From: Pyxidicoccus fallax
GTDB taxonomy: Bacteria > Myxococcota > Myxococcia > Myxococcales > Myxococcaceae
Direction: 5' to 3'
Assembly (NCBI RefSeq): GCF_012933655.1
Contig: NZ_JABBJJ010000065.1
Coordinates: forward strand, 1-43,909
DNA length: 43,909 nt
The notes beneath the pieces were generated by a model. That model did not search any database, was not told the DNA's origin, and worked only from the letters and a program-made list of their open reading frames with translations. The position numbers and the translations under genes were made by a program. Below, in pieces: positions 32,408-39,579 of this stretch (its first letter is position 1; every line of letters begins with the position of its first letter).

Positions 32408-33316
32408 TTGCCCCAACCATTTTCCCGGGTCATGCTCGCTCTTACCACCTTGGCAGGTATGACGGCGGCTGCCGGGGACGCGAGCTTGGAGCGACAGATG
32501 CGTCAGCGGCACATCACCCTCTCCGCGGAGGCCCCGGCGACCCCGCACATCGTGCACGTGGCCGTGGGGACCGCCACCGTGCTGCTGTTCGACTCGCCGG
32601 TGCTGCCCGCCAGCCTGGAGCTCGGTGCGTCGCGAGAGCGGTTCGAGCGCATCGACATCACCGAGCGCGCCCTCATCCTCCAGCCCCGCCTGGAACTGGC
32701 GTCCCAGGAGCGCATCCCCCTGACGCTGCGCTTCGCCGACGGCCACTTTCCCAGCCGGGTGACGCTCGCCCTCATGGCGCGGCCCGGAGAGGTGGACCTC
32801 CAGGTCCGCGTCTTCCGCACCGCGCTCGCGCCCGAGGCGCTCGTGGAACACCTGGGCGCCATGCAGGCCCGCTGCGAGGACTCGGGGCGCTTCGCCAACC
32901 TCCTCTTCACCCGCAACCTGGGGGACGGCATCGTCGCGCGGGAGCTGAGCTACCGGGTCACGGGGAAGGCCGGTCCCCTGATGGTCCACCGGGTCGGTCC
33001 GCGGGCATTCCTGGGGGCCGACCTCCTGGCCCTCGAAATTCCCCTCTTCCTCGTGGAAGGGCATCTCTCCTGGCGCCCTGGCCGGGTGGAGGTATTCGTC
33101 GAGGCGACCGGGGAAGAAGTTCCCATCCGTTCGATGGACCTGGATGTGCAGGTACTCCAGCCCGGGGCCATGGGGCGGCTCGTCGTCGAGTTCCGGGCAC
33201 GCCCGTCCTTCCCGTCCGAGCGGCTGCGGATCCACCTCCACGAGCAGAGGGGCCCACGCGGTCTGCAGCTGCGGGATGTCCACATTCTCCGGAGCCCCGC
33301 GGAGGAACGACATTGA
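32408..33316 (+). CDS. DUF2381 family secreted protein
   Basis: A 302-residue member of the DUF2381 family, a paralogous family largely restricted to Myxococcus relatives and often found beside Ser/Thr kinases. The TTG start at 32408 is set by a strong AGGAGG 10 nt upstream; ATG 32432 would give a shorter signal. The signal peptide ends near TAAAG (residues about 18-23). The mature protein is rich in beta strands: IVHVAVGTATVLLFDSPV (about 47-64), RIPLTLRFADGHFPSRVTLALM and EVDLQVRVFR. The C-terminal half repeats this style (GHLSWRPGRVEVFVEATGEEVPIRSM). It ends at TGA overlapping the kinase ATG (TGATG), so the two are translationally coupled. It may be an external partner of that kinase. Confidence 0.85.
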   Translation: MPQPFSRVMLALTTLAGMTAAAGDASLERQMRQRHITLSAEAPATPHIVHVAVGTATVLLFDSPVLPASLELGASRERFERIDITERALILQPRLELASQERIPLTLRFADGHFPSRVTLALMARPGEVDLQVRVFRTALAPEALVEHLGAMQARCEDSGRFANLLFTRNLGDGIVARELSYRVTGKAGPLMVHRVGPRAFLGADLLALEIPLFLVEGHLSWRPGRVEVFVEATGEEVPIRSMDLDVQVLQPGAMGRLVVEFRARPSFPSERLRIHLHEQRGPRGLQLRDVHILRSPAEERH

Positions 33317-35166
33317 TGGTGACGCACCCGCTGGCCCTCCAACCCGGCATGTCCGTGGGCCCCTGGCGCATCCTGGCGCAGCTCGGCTCGGGCTCCTTCG
33401 GCATCGTGTTCCAGGTGGAGCACGAGGGGCGGCTCCACGCCCTCAAGTTCGCCCTGAGAAGCCCCGGCAGCGAAGACCTCGACCACACCGACGCGCGTTC
33501 CATGAAGGAGCTGGCCTGTCTGCTCCAGGCCGCCCACCCGAACGTGGTCCGCGTCTGGGCCCACGGCCGGTGGCCCGATGCGCGGACCGGCCATCACTAC
33601 GTGGTCATGGATTTCGTGGAGGGCACCACCCTGGCGGACTGGGTGAAGCAGGCCCGCCCGTCAGCGCGCAGGGTGGCGCGCCTCTTCTCCAGGCTTGCCC
33701 GGACCCTGGGCGAACTCCATGCGCGCGATGTCTTCCACCGCGACCTCAAGCCCTCCAACATCCTCGTGCGCGCCGTGGACGAGGAACCCATCCTGGTGGA
33801 CTTCGGCAGCGCGGACCATGCCGAGGCGCCGCCGCTCACCGAGAGCGCGCTTCCTCCCGGCACACCGCACTACCGCACCCCGGAGGCACTGCGCTTCCAC
33901 CGCGAGCACCACGCCCGGCCCGACGCGCGCTATCCCTTCCGGGCGACAGACGACCTGTACGCCCTGGGAGTCACCCTCTACGAAGTGCTGGCGGGTGTAC
34001 CGGCCTTCTCGCCCAGCCTGCCCCGGGAGCTACTCGTCGAGCACATCGAGGAGCGCCTGCCACCTCTTCCCTCTTCGCTGAACCCGCGAATTCCCGCTCC
34101 GCTGGAAGCCATCGTGCTGCGCCTGCTCCAGAAGCGGGCCAGGGACCGGTTTCCACATGGCGAGGCGTTGCACTCCGCCTTCGAGGACGCACTCCGTGCC
34201 GCGGATCCCGAGTGGGACGTCCCCCTGTTCTCCCCGGAGCCCACGAAGGAGCCCGCCTCCTCCACGCGGCGGACTCCCTCGGACATCTCGTCACGTGCGC
34301 TCCATGTCGGCCCGCTCGCGCCCCCAGCCTCGGCACAGGCCCGACGGCCCGCGCCCGCCTCGCACCTGTCGGCTTCTCCAGCCTCTTCTCCGCCCCGTTC
34401 CCGCCGCCTCGCCTCCTGGCATCTGCTGGGCGCGGCGGTGCTCCTCGGCCTGCTGGCCGTGCTGTCTCCCTACGAAGCACTCCAGGCCCGGGCCACGCCT
34501 CCACCCGCCATCGCGTCCCTCCAGGTGAAGGGTGTCACCGAAGCGCAGCCCCCCATCCCGACGTCGGGTATGGAGGGTGAAGCTTTGGAGGAAGAGACCG
34601 TGATGAACCCGATGACTCCTGGAACCCCCAAATGGAAGCGCTCGCTGCCGACCTGCCTCGCGGGCCTCGCGGCCGCCACCAGCCTGCACTGCGCGAGCAC
34701 GCCCCCGCCCTACGCCACGCCCATGGCGGAGCAGCCGCGCAGGGACCAGCCCTGCTCTCCCGTGGCGCTGAGCAGCATGAAGACCGCGTTACGGGAGTAT
34801 GGCGAACCGGCCGAGCTGCCCCTGGTGGGAACTGTCCAGCTCGACTACCTCCAGGACTTCGTCCACGGCGACAGCCTCGAGGGGGGCCTGAGGACGGGCG
34901 TCATCACGAGCATCACCCGCGATGACCGCGCCTTCCCGAGCAACACCCTCCTGCATGGCTGGGTCTGGGTGGACGGGGATGAGGCGGAAATCCAATGGCA
35001 CGAGGCCTCCATCCCAGGGAGGGGGGACATCCCAGGGAGCCGTATCTCCATCTGTGCCCGGGTGGGGAACCTGAAGCGGCGCAAGGTCCTCCACTCCGAG
35101 GAGTCCACCCCGAAGAAGCCCGTCTGGGTGCGGACCGACCACTACGTGCTCGTCGAGCGGTGGTGA
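33316..35166 (+). CDS. Membrane Ser/Thr kinase with C-terminal lipoprotein-like extracellular domain
   Basis: A 616-residue protein starting at ATG 33316, overlapping the DUF2381 stop, with GGAGG 10 nt upstream. The Hanks-type kinase domain covers about 15-295: glycine loop GSGSFGIVF, Lys44 in ALKF, HRDLKPSN (141-148), DFG (162-164) and GTPHYRTPEA. A Pro/Ser/Arg-rich linker leads to a membrane helix (about 367-385). Residues 430-459 look like a second, complete lipoprotein signal (Met430, basic KWKR, hydrophobic stretch, SLHC with Cys459). A globular beta domain follows, containing PCSPVALSSMKTALREYGEP and GGLRTGVITSITRDD. Similar kinases with such tails occur in other myxobacteria. The outer domain presumably senses an envelope signal, possibly with DUF2381. 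Confidence 0.87.
   Translation: MVTHPLALQPGMSVGPWRILAQLGSGSFGIVFQVEHEGRLHALKFALRSPGSEDLDHTDARSMKELACLLQAAHPNVVRVWAHGRWPDARTGHHYVVMDFVEGTTLADWVKQARPSARRVARLFSRLARTLGELHARDVFHRDLKPSNILVRAVDEEPILVDFGSADHAEAPPLTESALPPGTPHYRTPEALRFHREHHARPDARYPFRATDDLYALGVTLYEVLAGVPAFSPSLPRELLVEHIEERLPPLPSSLNPRIPAPLEAIVLRLLQKRARDRFPHGEALHSAFEDALRAADPEWDVPLFSPEPTKEPASSTRRTPSDISSRALHVGPLAPPASAQARRPAPASHLSASPASSPPRSRRLASWHLLGAAVLLGLLAVLSPYEALQARATPPPAIASLQVKGVTEAQPPIPTSGMEGEALEEETVMNPMTPGTPKWKRSLPTCLAGLAAATSLHCASTPPPYATPMAEQPRRDQPCSPVALSSMKTALREYGEPAELPLVGTVQLDYLQDFVHGDSLEGGLRTGVITSITRDDRAFPSNTLLHGWVWVDGDEAEIQWHEASIPGRGDIPGSRISICARVGNLKRRKVLHSEESTPKKPVWVRTDHYVLVERW
34600..35166 (+). other. Possible internal translation start for a lipoprotein
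   Basis: Inside the kinase frame, GGAGG at 34587-34591 lies 8 nt before GTG 34600 (next codon ATG 34603). The encoded 188-189 residues start with a plausible lipoprotein signal ending at SLHC. Translation from here would release the sensory domain as a separate lipoprotein. The alternative is simply a fused kinase tail. Confidence 0.3.
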
Positions 35167-35260
35167 CGCGCATGGGGCCCTCCCGAGCCGCCCTGCATCG
35201 CGCCACCGTCACCGCGGCCCGGGCCCCCGCGCCCTCACGGCGCCGGAGCCCGGCGGGGCC

Positions 35261-35647
35261 TCACTTCTTCTTCTGCTGCATGGCCGAGGCGACCAGGTTC
35301 ATCAGCTTGAGCTGCACGGGGGACAGCTTGCGCAGGTTGCGCATCAGCCGGCGCATCTCCGGCGTGTCGTCCTCGCGCACCTTCACCGGGCCCGGCGCCT
35401 TGTCCTTCGCGGGCGGCGGCGCCGCGAGGTTCTCTCCCAGGCCGAGCAGTTCGTGCGGCGGCACATTCAGCACCACGCACAGCCGGCGCAGGTTCTGCAC
35501 GCTGGGCAGCATGTGGCCCCGCTCCAGACGCCCGTACACCTCCGACGCCATGCCAATCCGCTCCGCGACATCCGCCTGCGTCAGTCCCATTCGCACCCGG
35601 GCGGCCCTCGACGCGGCTCCCAGCATGCTCGCCAGTTCTGTGTCCAT
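35261..35647 (-). CDS. XRE-family helix-turn-helix regulator
   Basis: A 128-residue regulator. Residues about 7-65 form a Cro/CI-type helix-turn-helix (AARVRMGLTQADVAERIGMASEVYGRLERGHMLPSVQNLRRLCVVLNV). The C-terminal half has a Pro/Lys linker and a conserved-looking helix, RRLMRNLRKLSPVQLKLMNLVASAMQQKKK. Start ATG 35647 is chosen because a good promoter (-35 TTGTTT at 35757-35752, -10 TATGGT at 35735-35730) lies within the upstream in-frame extension, so the longer start at 35734 would fall before the transcript. No clear ribosome site precedes 35647. It is divergent from the rhodopsin-transducer gene and may control it. Confidence 0.8.
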   Translation of the reverse strand: MDTELASMLGAASRAARVRMGLTQADVAERIGMASEVYGRLERGHMLPSVQNLRRLCVVLNVPPHELLGLGENLAAPPPAKDKAPGPVKVREDDTPEMRRLMRNLRKLSPVQLKLMNLVASAMQQKKK

Positions 35648-35729
35648 GCGTGTGTCAGTCCACGAAAGGAGGGGCCCCGTTCCAGGCGCCTCGGAGGCCC
35701 ATAGATAACCCTCAAGGTCGGGTACTTTC

Positions 35730-35757
35730 ACCATACCTTCAGCGTTTTTTCAAACAA
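35730..35757 (-). promoter_or_regulatory. Promoter of the XRE regulator
   Basis: On the minus strand, TTGTTT (35757-35752) and TATGGT (35735-35730) are separated by 16 bp, in an AT-rich pocket unlike the surrounding sequence. Confidence 0.5.
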
Positions 35758-35795
35758 CCTCGCCCCTGCGCGCCGGGGCCCGCACGCGCCTGGAT

Positions 35796-35839
35796 TCCGT
35801 CACGCGCGGGCAAGGGCCCGCCGTGCTCCGTCACGCGCG
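35796..35839. repeat. 13-bp direct repeat in a divergent promoter region
   Basis: TCCGTCACGCGCG occurs at 35796-35808 and 35827-35839, 31 bp apart (close to three helical turns), between the XRE gene and the rhodopsin-transducer gene. It is a candidate operator. Confidence 0.5.
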
Positions 35840-35960
35840 CCACGGCCCCTCGCGGGGCGCGTCGCCTTTCCCACGAACGGTGTCACGGGCCCTTTGCGCG
35901 AGCGCTCGGCATGCGCACGCTCGTGCGCGACTTCACGCCTCGCGCAACGGAGCACCGCAC

Positions 35961-36332
35961 ATGGATTCCATGGGACGCCGCAGGTGGGCCATCGCCGAGG
36001 GCTACATTCCCAGCCAGAGCACCGGCCCGGCCCCCGCGATGACGAGCCACGAGACGGCCTGCCTCCTCAACACCGGCGAGCGCGACGCCCACGTCGAGCT
36101 CACCCTCTTCTTCAAGGACCGCGAGCCCGCCGGGCCCTACCGCGTCACCGTGCCCGCGCGCCGCACGCTCCACCTGCGCTTCAACGACCTACAAGAGCCG
36201 GAGCCCGTGCCTCGCGACACCGACTACGCCAGCGTGCTCGTGTCCGACGAGCCCATCGTCGTGCAGCACACCCGCCTCGACTCGCGCCAGGCGGAGAACG
36301 CGCTCATGACGACCATCGCCTTCTCGGAGTGA
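35961..36332 (+). CDS. Sensory rhodopsin transducer (ASRT) family protein
   Basis: A 123-residue cytoplasmic protein closely matching the Anabaena sensory rhodopsin transducer family: WAIAEGYIPSQSTGP, then MTSHETACLLNTGERDAHVELTLFFKDREPAGPYRVTVPARRTLHLRFNDL, and SDEPIVVQHTRLDSRQAENALMTTIAFSE at the C-terminus. ATG 35961 is supported by GGAG 8 nt upstream. The Anabaena protein is a soluble beta-sandwich tetramer that contacts sensory rhodopsin and can bind DNA; homologues without a rhodopsin have been proposed to bind small carbohydrate-like ligands. No rhodopsin gene is in this window. It is divergent from the XRE regulator. Confidence 0.9.
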   Translation: MDSMGRRRWAIAEGYIPSQSTGPAPAMTSHETACLLNTGERDAHVELTLFFKDREPAGPYRVTVPARRTLHLRFNDLQEPEPVPRDTDYASVLVSDEPIVVQHTRLDSRQAENALMTTIAFSE

Positions 36333-36345
36333 GCCCGCGCGCCTG

Positions 36346-36882
36346 TCAGCTGTCCACGCCCCGCGCCGCCGTCGCCGCCTCTCCCGCGTCCAGCAGCGCG
36401 CGGCGGCGCTCGGCGGCGGTGAAGAACACGGCCAGGGGCAGCCCCAGGAAGACGGCGTGCAGGACAATCTGCGGGAACTGCGGCACGCCCAGGAACCACG
36501 GGTAGTAGCCGCGCCCGATGAACTGGAAGCTCACCAGCCACACGGCGATGCCGTACAGCATCCCCACCGCCGATTGGAACTCCCAGCGCCCCCGCCCGTC
36601 CGGCGGCAGCATGGCGTCCAGGAACGAGTAGACGAGCCCGGCGACGGCGGACAGCGCGAAGTGGACGCCAAACCCCACCAGGAGCGCCGTGGCCGAGGAC
36701 ACCTGCGGCGTGAAGGCCGGAGGCCCCAGCGCCACTCCCGCGGACATGCGCACCGGACGCATGGGACTTTCACCCGTCGCCACGGCCAGCACCACTTCCG
36801 CCAGCGCCAGCACCACGCCCGCGGCCAACCCGAAGAGCAGGCCGTTCGTGGCGGACCAGGGGGTGTACCTCCGCCGAGCCAT
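36346..36882 (-). CDS. Four-helix integral membrane protein
   Basis: A 178-residue membrane protein of unknown family. ATG 36882 has AGGAGG 5 nt upstream, which settles the start. Four hydrophobic helices are visible: NGLLFGLAAGVVLALAEVVLAV (about 13-34), SATALLVGFGVHFALSAVAGLVYSFL (about 62-87), SAVGMLYGIAVWLVSFQFI (about 104-122) and FPQIVLHAVFLGLPLAVFFTA (about 136-156). The loop GRGYYPWFLGVPQFP contains aromatic and proline residues. A cytoplasmic basic N-terminus (MARRRY) is consistent with the positive-inside rule. No transport or catalytic motif was recognised. It faces the rhodopsin-transducer gene tail to tail, with 13 bases between stops. Confidence 0.75.
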   Translation of the reverse strand: MARRRYTPWSATNGLLFGLAAGVVLALAEVVLAVATGESPMRPVRMSAGVALGPPAFTPQVSSATALLVGFGVHFALSAVAGLVYSFLDAMLPPDGRGRWEFQSAVGMLYGIAVWLVSFQFIGRGYYPWFLGVPQFPQIVLHAVFLGLPLAVFFTAAERRRALLDAGEAATAARGVDS

Positions 36883-37246
36883 CGTGCCTCCTTGCCAGGG
36901 GCCGCCGCACGCTTCCGGCCCACGCGTCAACGTGGCCACGCGCGACGCGGGCGGGCAGCCGGTACACGGCGGAGGCTCGGGGCTCCGCCTCCCCGGCGAG
37001 CACCCGGGCACTCACTCCGCGCGTCCCACCCAGGGCACGCGGGACACCTTCGAGGGCACGCGCCGTCCCTCTTCACGCCACCGGGCGACCGGGCCCCCTC
37101 GCGCCCGCGCACCATGCCGGGGGGCTTCCGGACTGTCGTTTCTTCCCGGTCTCCAGGCAGGAATCTGTAACTCCTTCACCCTGGGTAGGCGTGCACCTGG
37201 GCATATCGTTGAAACGCCGAGGAGGCGCGGGCGGCACGCCGTTGGC
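36883..37246. other. Intergenic, one stem-loop
   Basis: About 360 bases between two divergent genes without a convincing gene. A 7-bp stem (GGCGGAG / CTCCGCC) with an 8-nt loop lies at 36968-36989. The promoters of the membrane protein and of the RelE-like gene must lie here. Confidence 0.5.
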
Positions 37247-37558
37247 ATGGGCAGACGTCGGAAAGGAACGACGAAGCCGGGTATGCCGCAGCTCCATCAT
37301 CGCAGCCAGGGTCCACACCGCGTGCACTATGCGCCCCAGGCCTGGCGCGAGGTGGGGCGGATGCCCGCGGAGACCTTCGCGGCGCTGCAAGGGGTGCTGG
37401 AGCGGCTCGGGGACGCCCACCTGCGCGCGCCCGAGGCCACGGGCGGGCGGGCCCGGCACCCGGTGCCCCAGCACGGGTTCGAGCTGGAGTACTCGTGGGA
37501 CGAGCGCTCGCGCACGCTCACGCTGCTGGGGCTGGTCCGCGTGTCGCACGCGCCTTGA
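37247..37558 (+). CDS. Small RelE/ParE-like protein, no antitoxin seen
   Basis: A 103-residue protein from ATG 37247; ATG 37283 would give 91 residues, and no ribosome site distinguishes them. The core VHYAPQAWREVGRMPAETFAALQGVLERLGDA followed by HGFELEYSWDERSRTLTLLGLVRV has the helix-helix-then-beta-hairpin order of RelE/ParE toxins. The catalytic residues of RelE (Lys/Arg/Tyr set) cannot be assigned. No antitoxin frame overlaps or abuts it: upstream is a 360-base gap, downstream a convergent response regulator 6 bases away. It may be a non-toxic or solitary relative. Confidence 0.5.
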   Translation: MGRRRKGTTKPGMPQLHHRSQGPHRVHYAPQAWREVGRMPAETFAALQGVLERLGDAHLRAPEATGGRARHPVPQHGFELEYSWDERSRTLTLLGLVRVSHAP

Positions 37559-37564
37559 GTCCCG

Positions 37565-37951
37565 CTACGCCGAGGGGCCGCAGAGCGAGAACACCGCGTC
37601 CAGCAGCTCCTCCACGATGAAGGGCTTGCGCAACAGGCCCCGCGCGCCCGGCGGCGCCTCCGTGGAAACGGCGGTGAGCACCAGCACGGGCACGCCCTGC
37701 ATGCGCGGCGTGTCGCGCATGCGCGCGAGGAACTCGTGCCCGTTCATCACCGGCATCATCAAATCCAGCAGGATGAGGCACGGCCGGCGCATGTGCGCCA
37801 GCTCGTCGAGCGCCTCGCTGCCGTTCGCGGCGATGGCGACCTCGTAGCCCTCCCCCTCCAGGATTTCCGCGATGGCGGCCCGGATGTCCTCGTCATCCTC
37901 CACGACGAGCACGGACCTCTGCGGCGCAGCGGTACCCATGCGCGAAAGCAT
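37565..37951 (-). CDS. Single-domain response regulator (CheY-like)
   Basis: A 128-residue receiver domain without an output domain. The acidic pair is in VLVVEDDEDI (about residues 15-24). The phosphoacceptor Asp follows in LILLDLMMPVMNG (about residue 62), the conserved Thr is in VLVLTAVS (about 88), and the Lys is in LLRKPF (about 107). ATG 37951 is preferred over 37939 because GAGGCGGGG lies upstream. Single-domain regulators relay phosphate or bind targets such as motors or kinases. No histidine kinase is nearby, so its partner lies elsewhere. Confidence 0.9.
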   Translation of the reverse strand: MLSRMGTAAPQRSVLVVEDDEDIRAAIAEILEGEGYEVAIAANGSEALDELAHMRRPCLILLDLMMPVMNGHEFLARMRDTPRMQGVPVLVLTAVSTEAPPGARGLLRKPFIVEELLDAVFSLCGPSA

Positions 37952-38016
37952 AGAAGCCCCGCCTCGCGCACCGCGACCCACGTCTCCTCCCGAGACCGCT
38001 TTATTGGACAGAAATT

Positions 38017-38036
38017 CGCCCTCGCGCGCGAGGGCG
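38017..38036. promoter_or_regulatory. Perfect 20-bp palindrome between response regulator and egtB
   Basis: A 20-bp self-complementary sequence (arms CGCCCTCGCG / CGCGAGGGCG), flanked by ATT and GAAT, in the 280-base region between the divergent response regulator and egtB. TTGGAC at 38004-38009 could be a -35 next to it. It is a candidate operator. Confidence 0.45.
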
Positions 38037-38234
38037 GAATGGCCGTTCTGGACTATTACGTTTGAGCTGCAACCACGTGATGAAAACGTCCCGGGTCTCG
38101 AAACGGAAGGCGGTTCTGGCCGTCCAGCAGGTCACGTCCGCGTTGGAGCAACGTGCAGTCCCACACGGGAGTCTCGGGCGGAGGTGGGCCCGGGCTTACC
38201 TCCGCGAGGGGCGGCTCCCTAGGTTGGAGGGGTG

Positions 38235-39575
38235 ATGTCGCGTATCGCAGAGGGGCAGGGAGTGCCCCGGCAGGGCGGTGAGCCGCGCGCCTGGAAGACG
38301 CGAGCGTGGGCCGAGCTGGAGACCTCCCGCGCGCGCGTGCTGGGCATGCTCGCGGGGCTGCCGGAGGCGGAGCTGTTGCGGCAGCACTCGTCGCTCATGT
38401 CGCCGCTCGTCTGGGACGTGGCGCACGTGGCGAACTACGAGGAGCAGTGGCTGCTGCGCGCGCTGGGCGCGCCGGCCTTCACGGACGCCGCCTTCGACGC
38501 CATCTACGACGCCTTCCAGCATCCCCGCGCCACGCGCTCGGAGCTGTCGCTGTTGAAGCCCGAGGCCGCCTTCGCCTACGCCGCCCGCGTACGCGAAGCG
38601 GTGCGCGAGCACCTGGACTCGCTGCCCGAGGACTCGCCCGAGCCGCTGCTCGCGGGAGGCTACGTCTTCGGCATGGTGGCGCAGCATGAGCAGCAGCACG
38701 CGGAGACGCTCGCCGCCACGCTGCAGCTGATGACCTCCCTGGAGTACCGCGTGCCCTCGCCGCGCCCCCGGCCGCGTCCCGGCGCGGTGCCGCTGGCGGA
38801 GGTGTTCATCCCGGGCGGCCCGGTGCGCCTGGGCAGCGACGGCGCGTGGGCCTACGACAACGAGCGGCCCGCCTTCGTCACCGAGGTCGGCCCCTTCCTC
38901 CTGGACGCGCACCCGGTGACGAATGGGGACTACCTCGTCTTCGTCGAGTCCGGCGGCTATGAGGACCCGCGCTGGTGGCACCCGAAGGGCTGGGACTTCG
39001 TCCAGGCGCAGGGGTTGAGACACCCGCAGTTCTGGCTGCCGCAGGGCGGCCACGTCTGGCTGCGGCGGCGCTTCGGCGTGGTGGAGCCGCTGCCGAAGGA
39101 CGAGCCGGTGCAGCACGTGTGCTGGTACGAGGCGGACGCGTACGCGCGCTGGGCCGGCAAGCGGCTGCCCACGGAGGCCGAGTGGGAGAAGGCCGCGCGC
39201 GGCTCGGACGGCACACCGCGCGAGCACCCGTGGGGCGACGCGGCGCCGACGGAGGCGCACGCCAACCTGGGCGGTGGCACGTGGGGCCCGGCGCCGGTGG
39301 GCAGCTACCCGGCGGGCGTGAGCGCCGACGGCGTGTGGGGCCTGTTGGGCGACGTGTGGGAATGGACGGCGAGCGACTTCCGCCCGTACGCCGGCTTCCG
39401 CGCGTTCCCCTACCGCGAGTACTCCGAGGTGTTCTTCGGCGAGGACTACAAGGTGCTTCGGGGAGGAGCGTGGGCCAGCGCGCCGGTGGCGGTGCGCAAT
39501 GGCTTCCGCAACTGGGACTTCCCCATCCGGCGACACATCTTCGCCGGGTTCCGCTGTGCACGGGACGTGAGGTGA
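38235..39575 (+). CDS. egtB: Ergothioneine biosynthesis sulfoxide synthase EgtB
   Basis: A 446-residue enzyme from ATG 38235 (GGAGG 4 nt upstream). The N-terminal DinB-like half carries the iron ligands: H64 in VAHVANYEEQW and the pair H151/H155 in QHEQQHAET. The C-terminal half (about 190-446) is a formylglycine-generating-enzyme-like (SUMF1) domain: VFIPGGPVRLGS, HVCWYEADAYARWAGKRLPTEAEWEKAAR, and LRGGAWASAPVAVRNGFRNW. EgtB joins trimethylhistidine (hercynine) to a thiol substrate using O2, giving a sulfoxide on the way to ergothioneine. The operon lacks egtA and egtC, so the thiol may be free cysteine rather than γ-glutamylcysteine (inference). egtD follows immediately. Confidence 0.93.
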   Translation: MSRIAEGQGVPRQGGEPRAWKTRAWAELETSRARVLGMLAGLPEAELLRQHSSLMSPLVWDVAHVANYEEQWLLRALGAPAFTDAAFDAIYDAFQHPRATRSELSLLKPEAAFAYAARVREAVREHLDSLPEDSPEPLLAGGYVFGMVAQHEQQHAETLAATLQLMTSLEYRVPSPRPRPRPGAVPLAEVFIPGGPVRLGSDGAWAYDNERPAFVTEVGPFLLDAHPVTNGDYLVFVESGGYEDPRWWHPKGWDFVQAQGLRHPQFWLPQGGHVWLRRRFGVVEPLPKDEPVQHVCWYEADAYARWAGKRLPTEAEWEKAARGSDGTPREHPWGDAAPTEAHANLGGGTWGPAPVGSYPAGVSADGVWGLLGDVWEWTASDFRPYAGFRAFPYREYSEVFFGEDYKVLRGGAWASAPVAVRNGFRNWDFPIRRHIFAGFRCARDVR

Positions 39576-39579
39576 GGTG

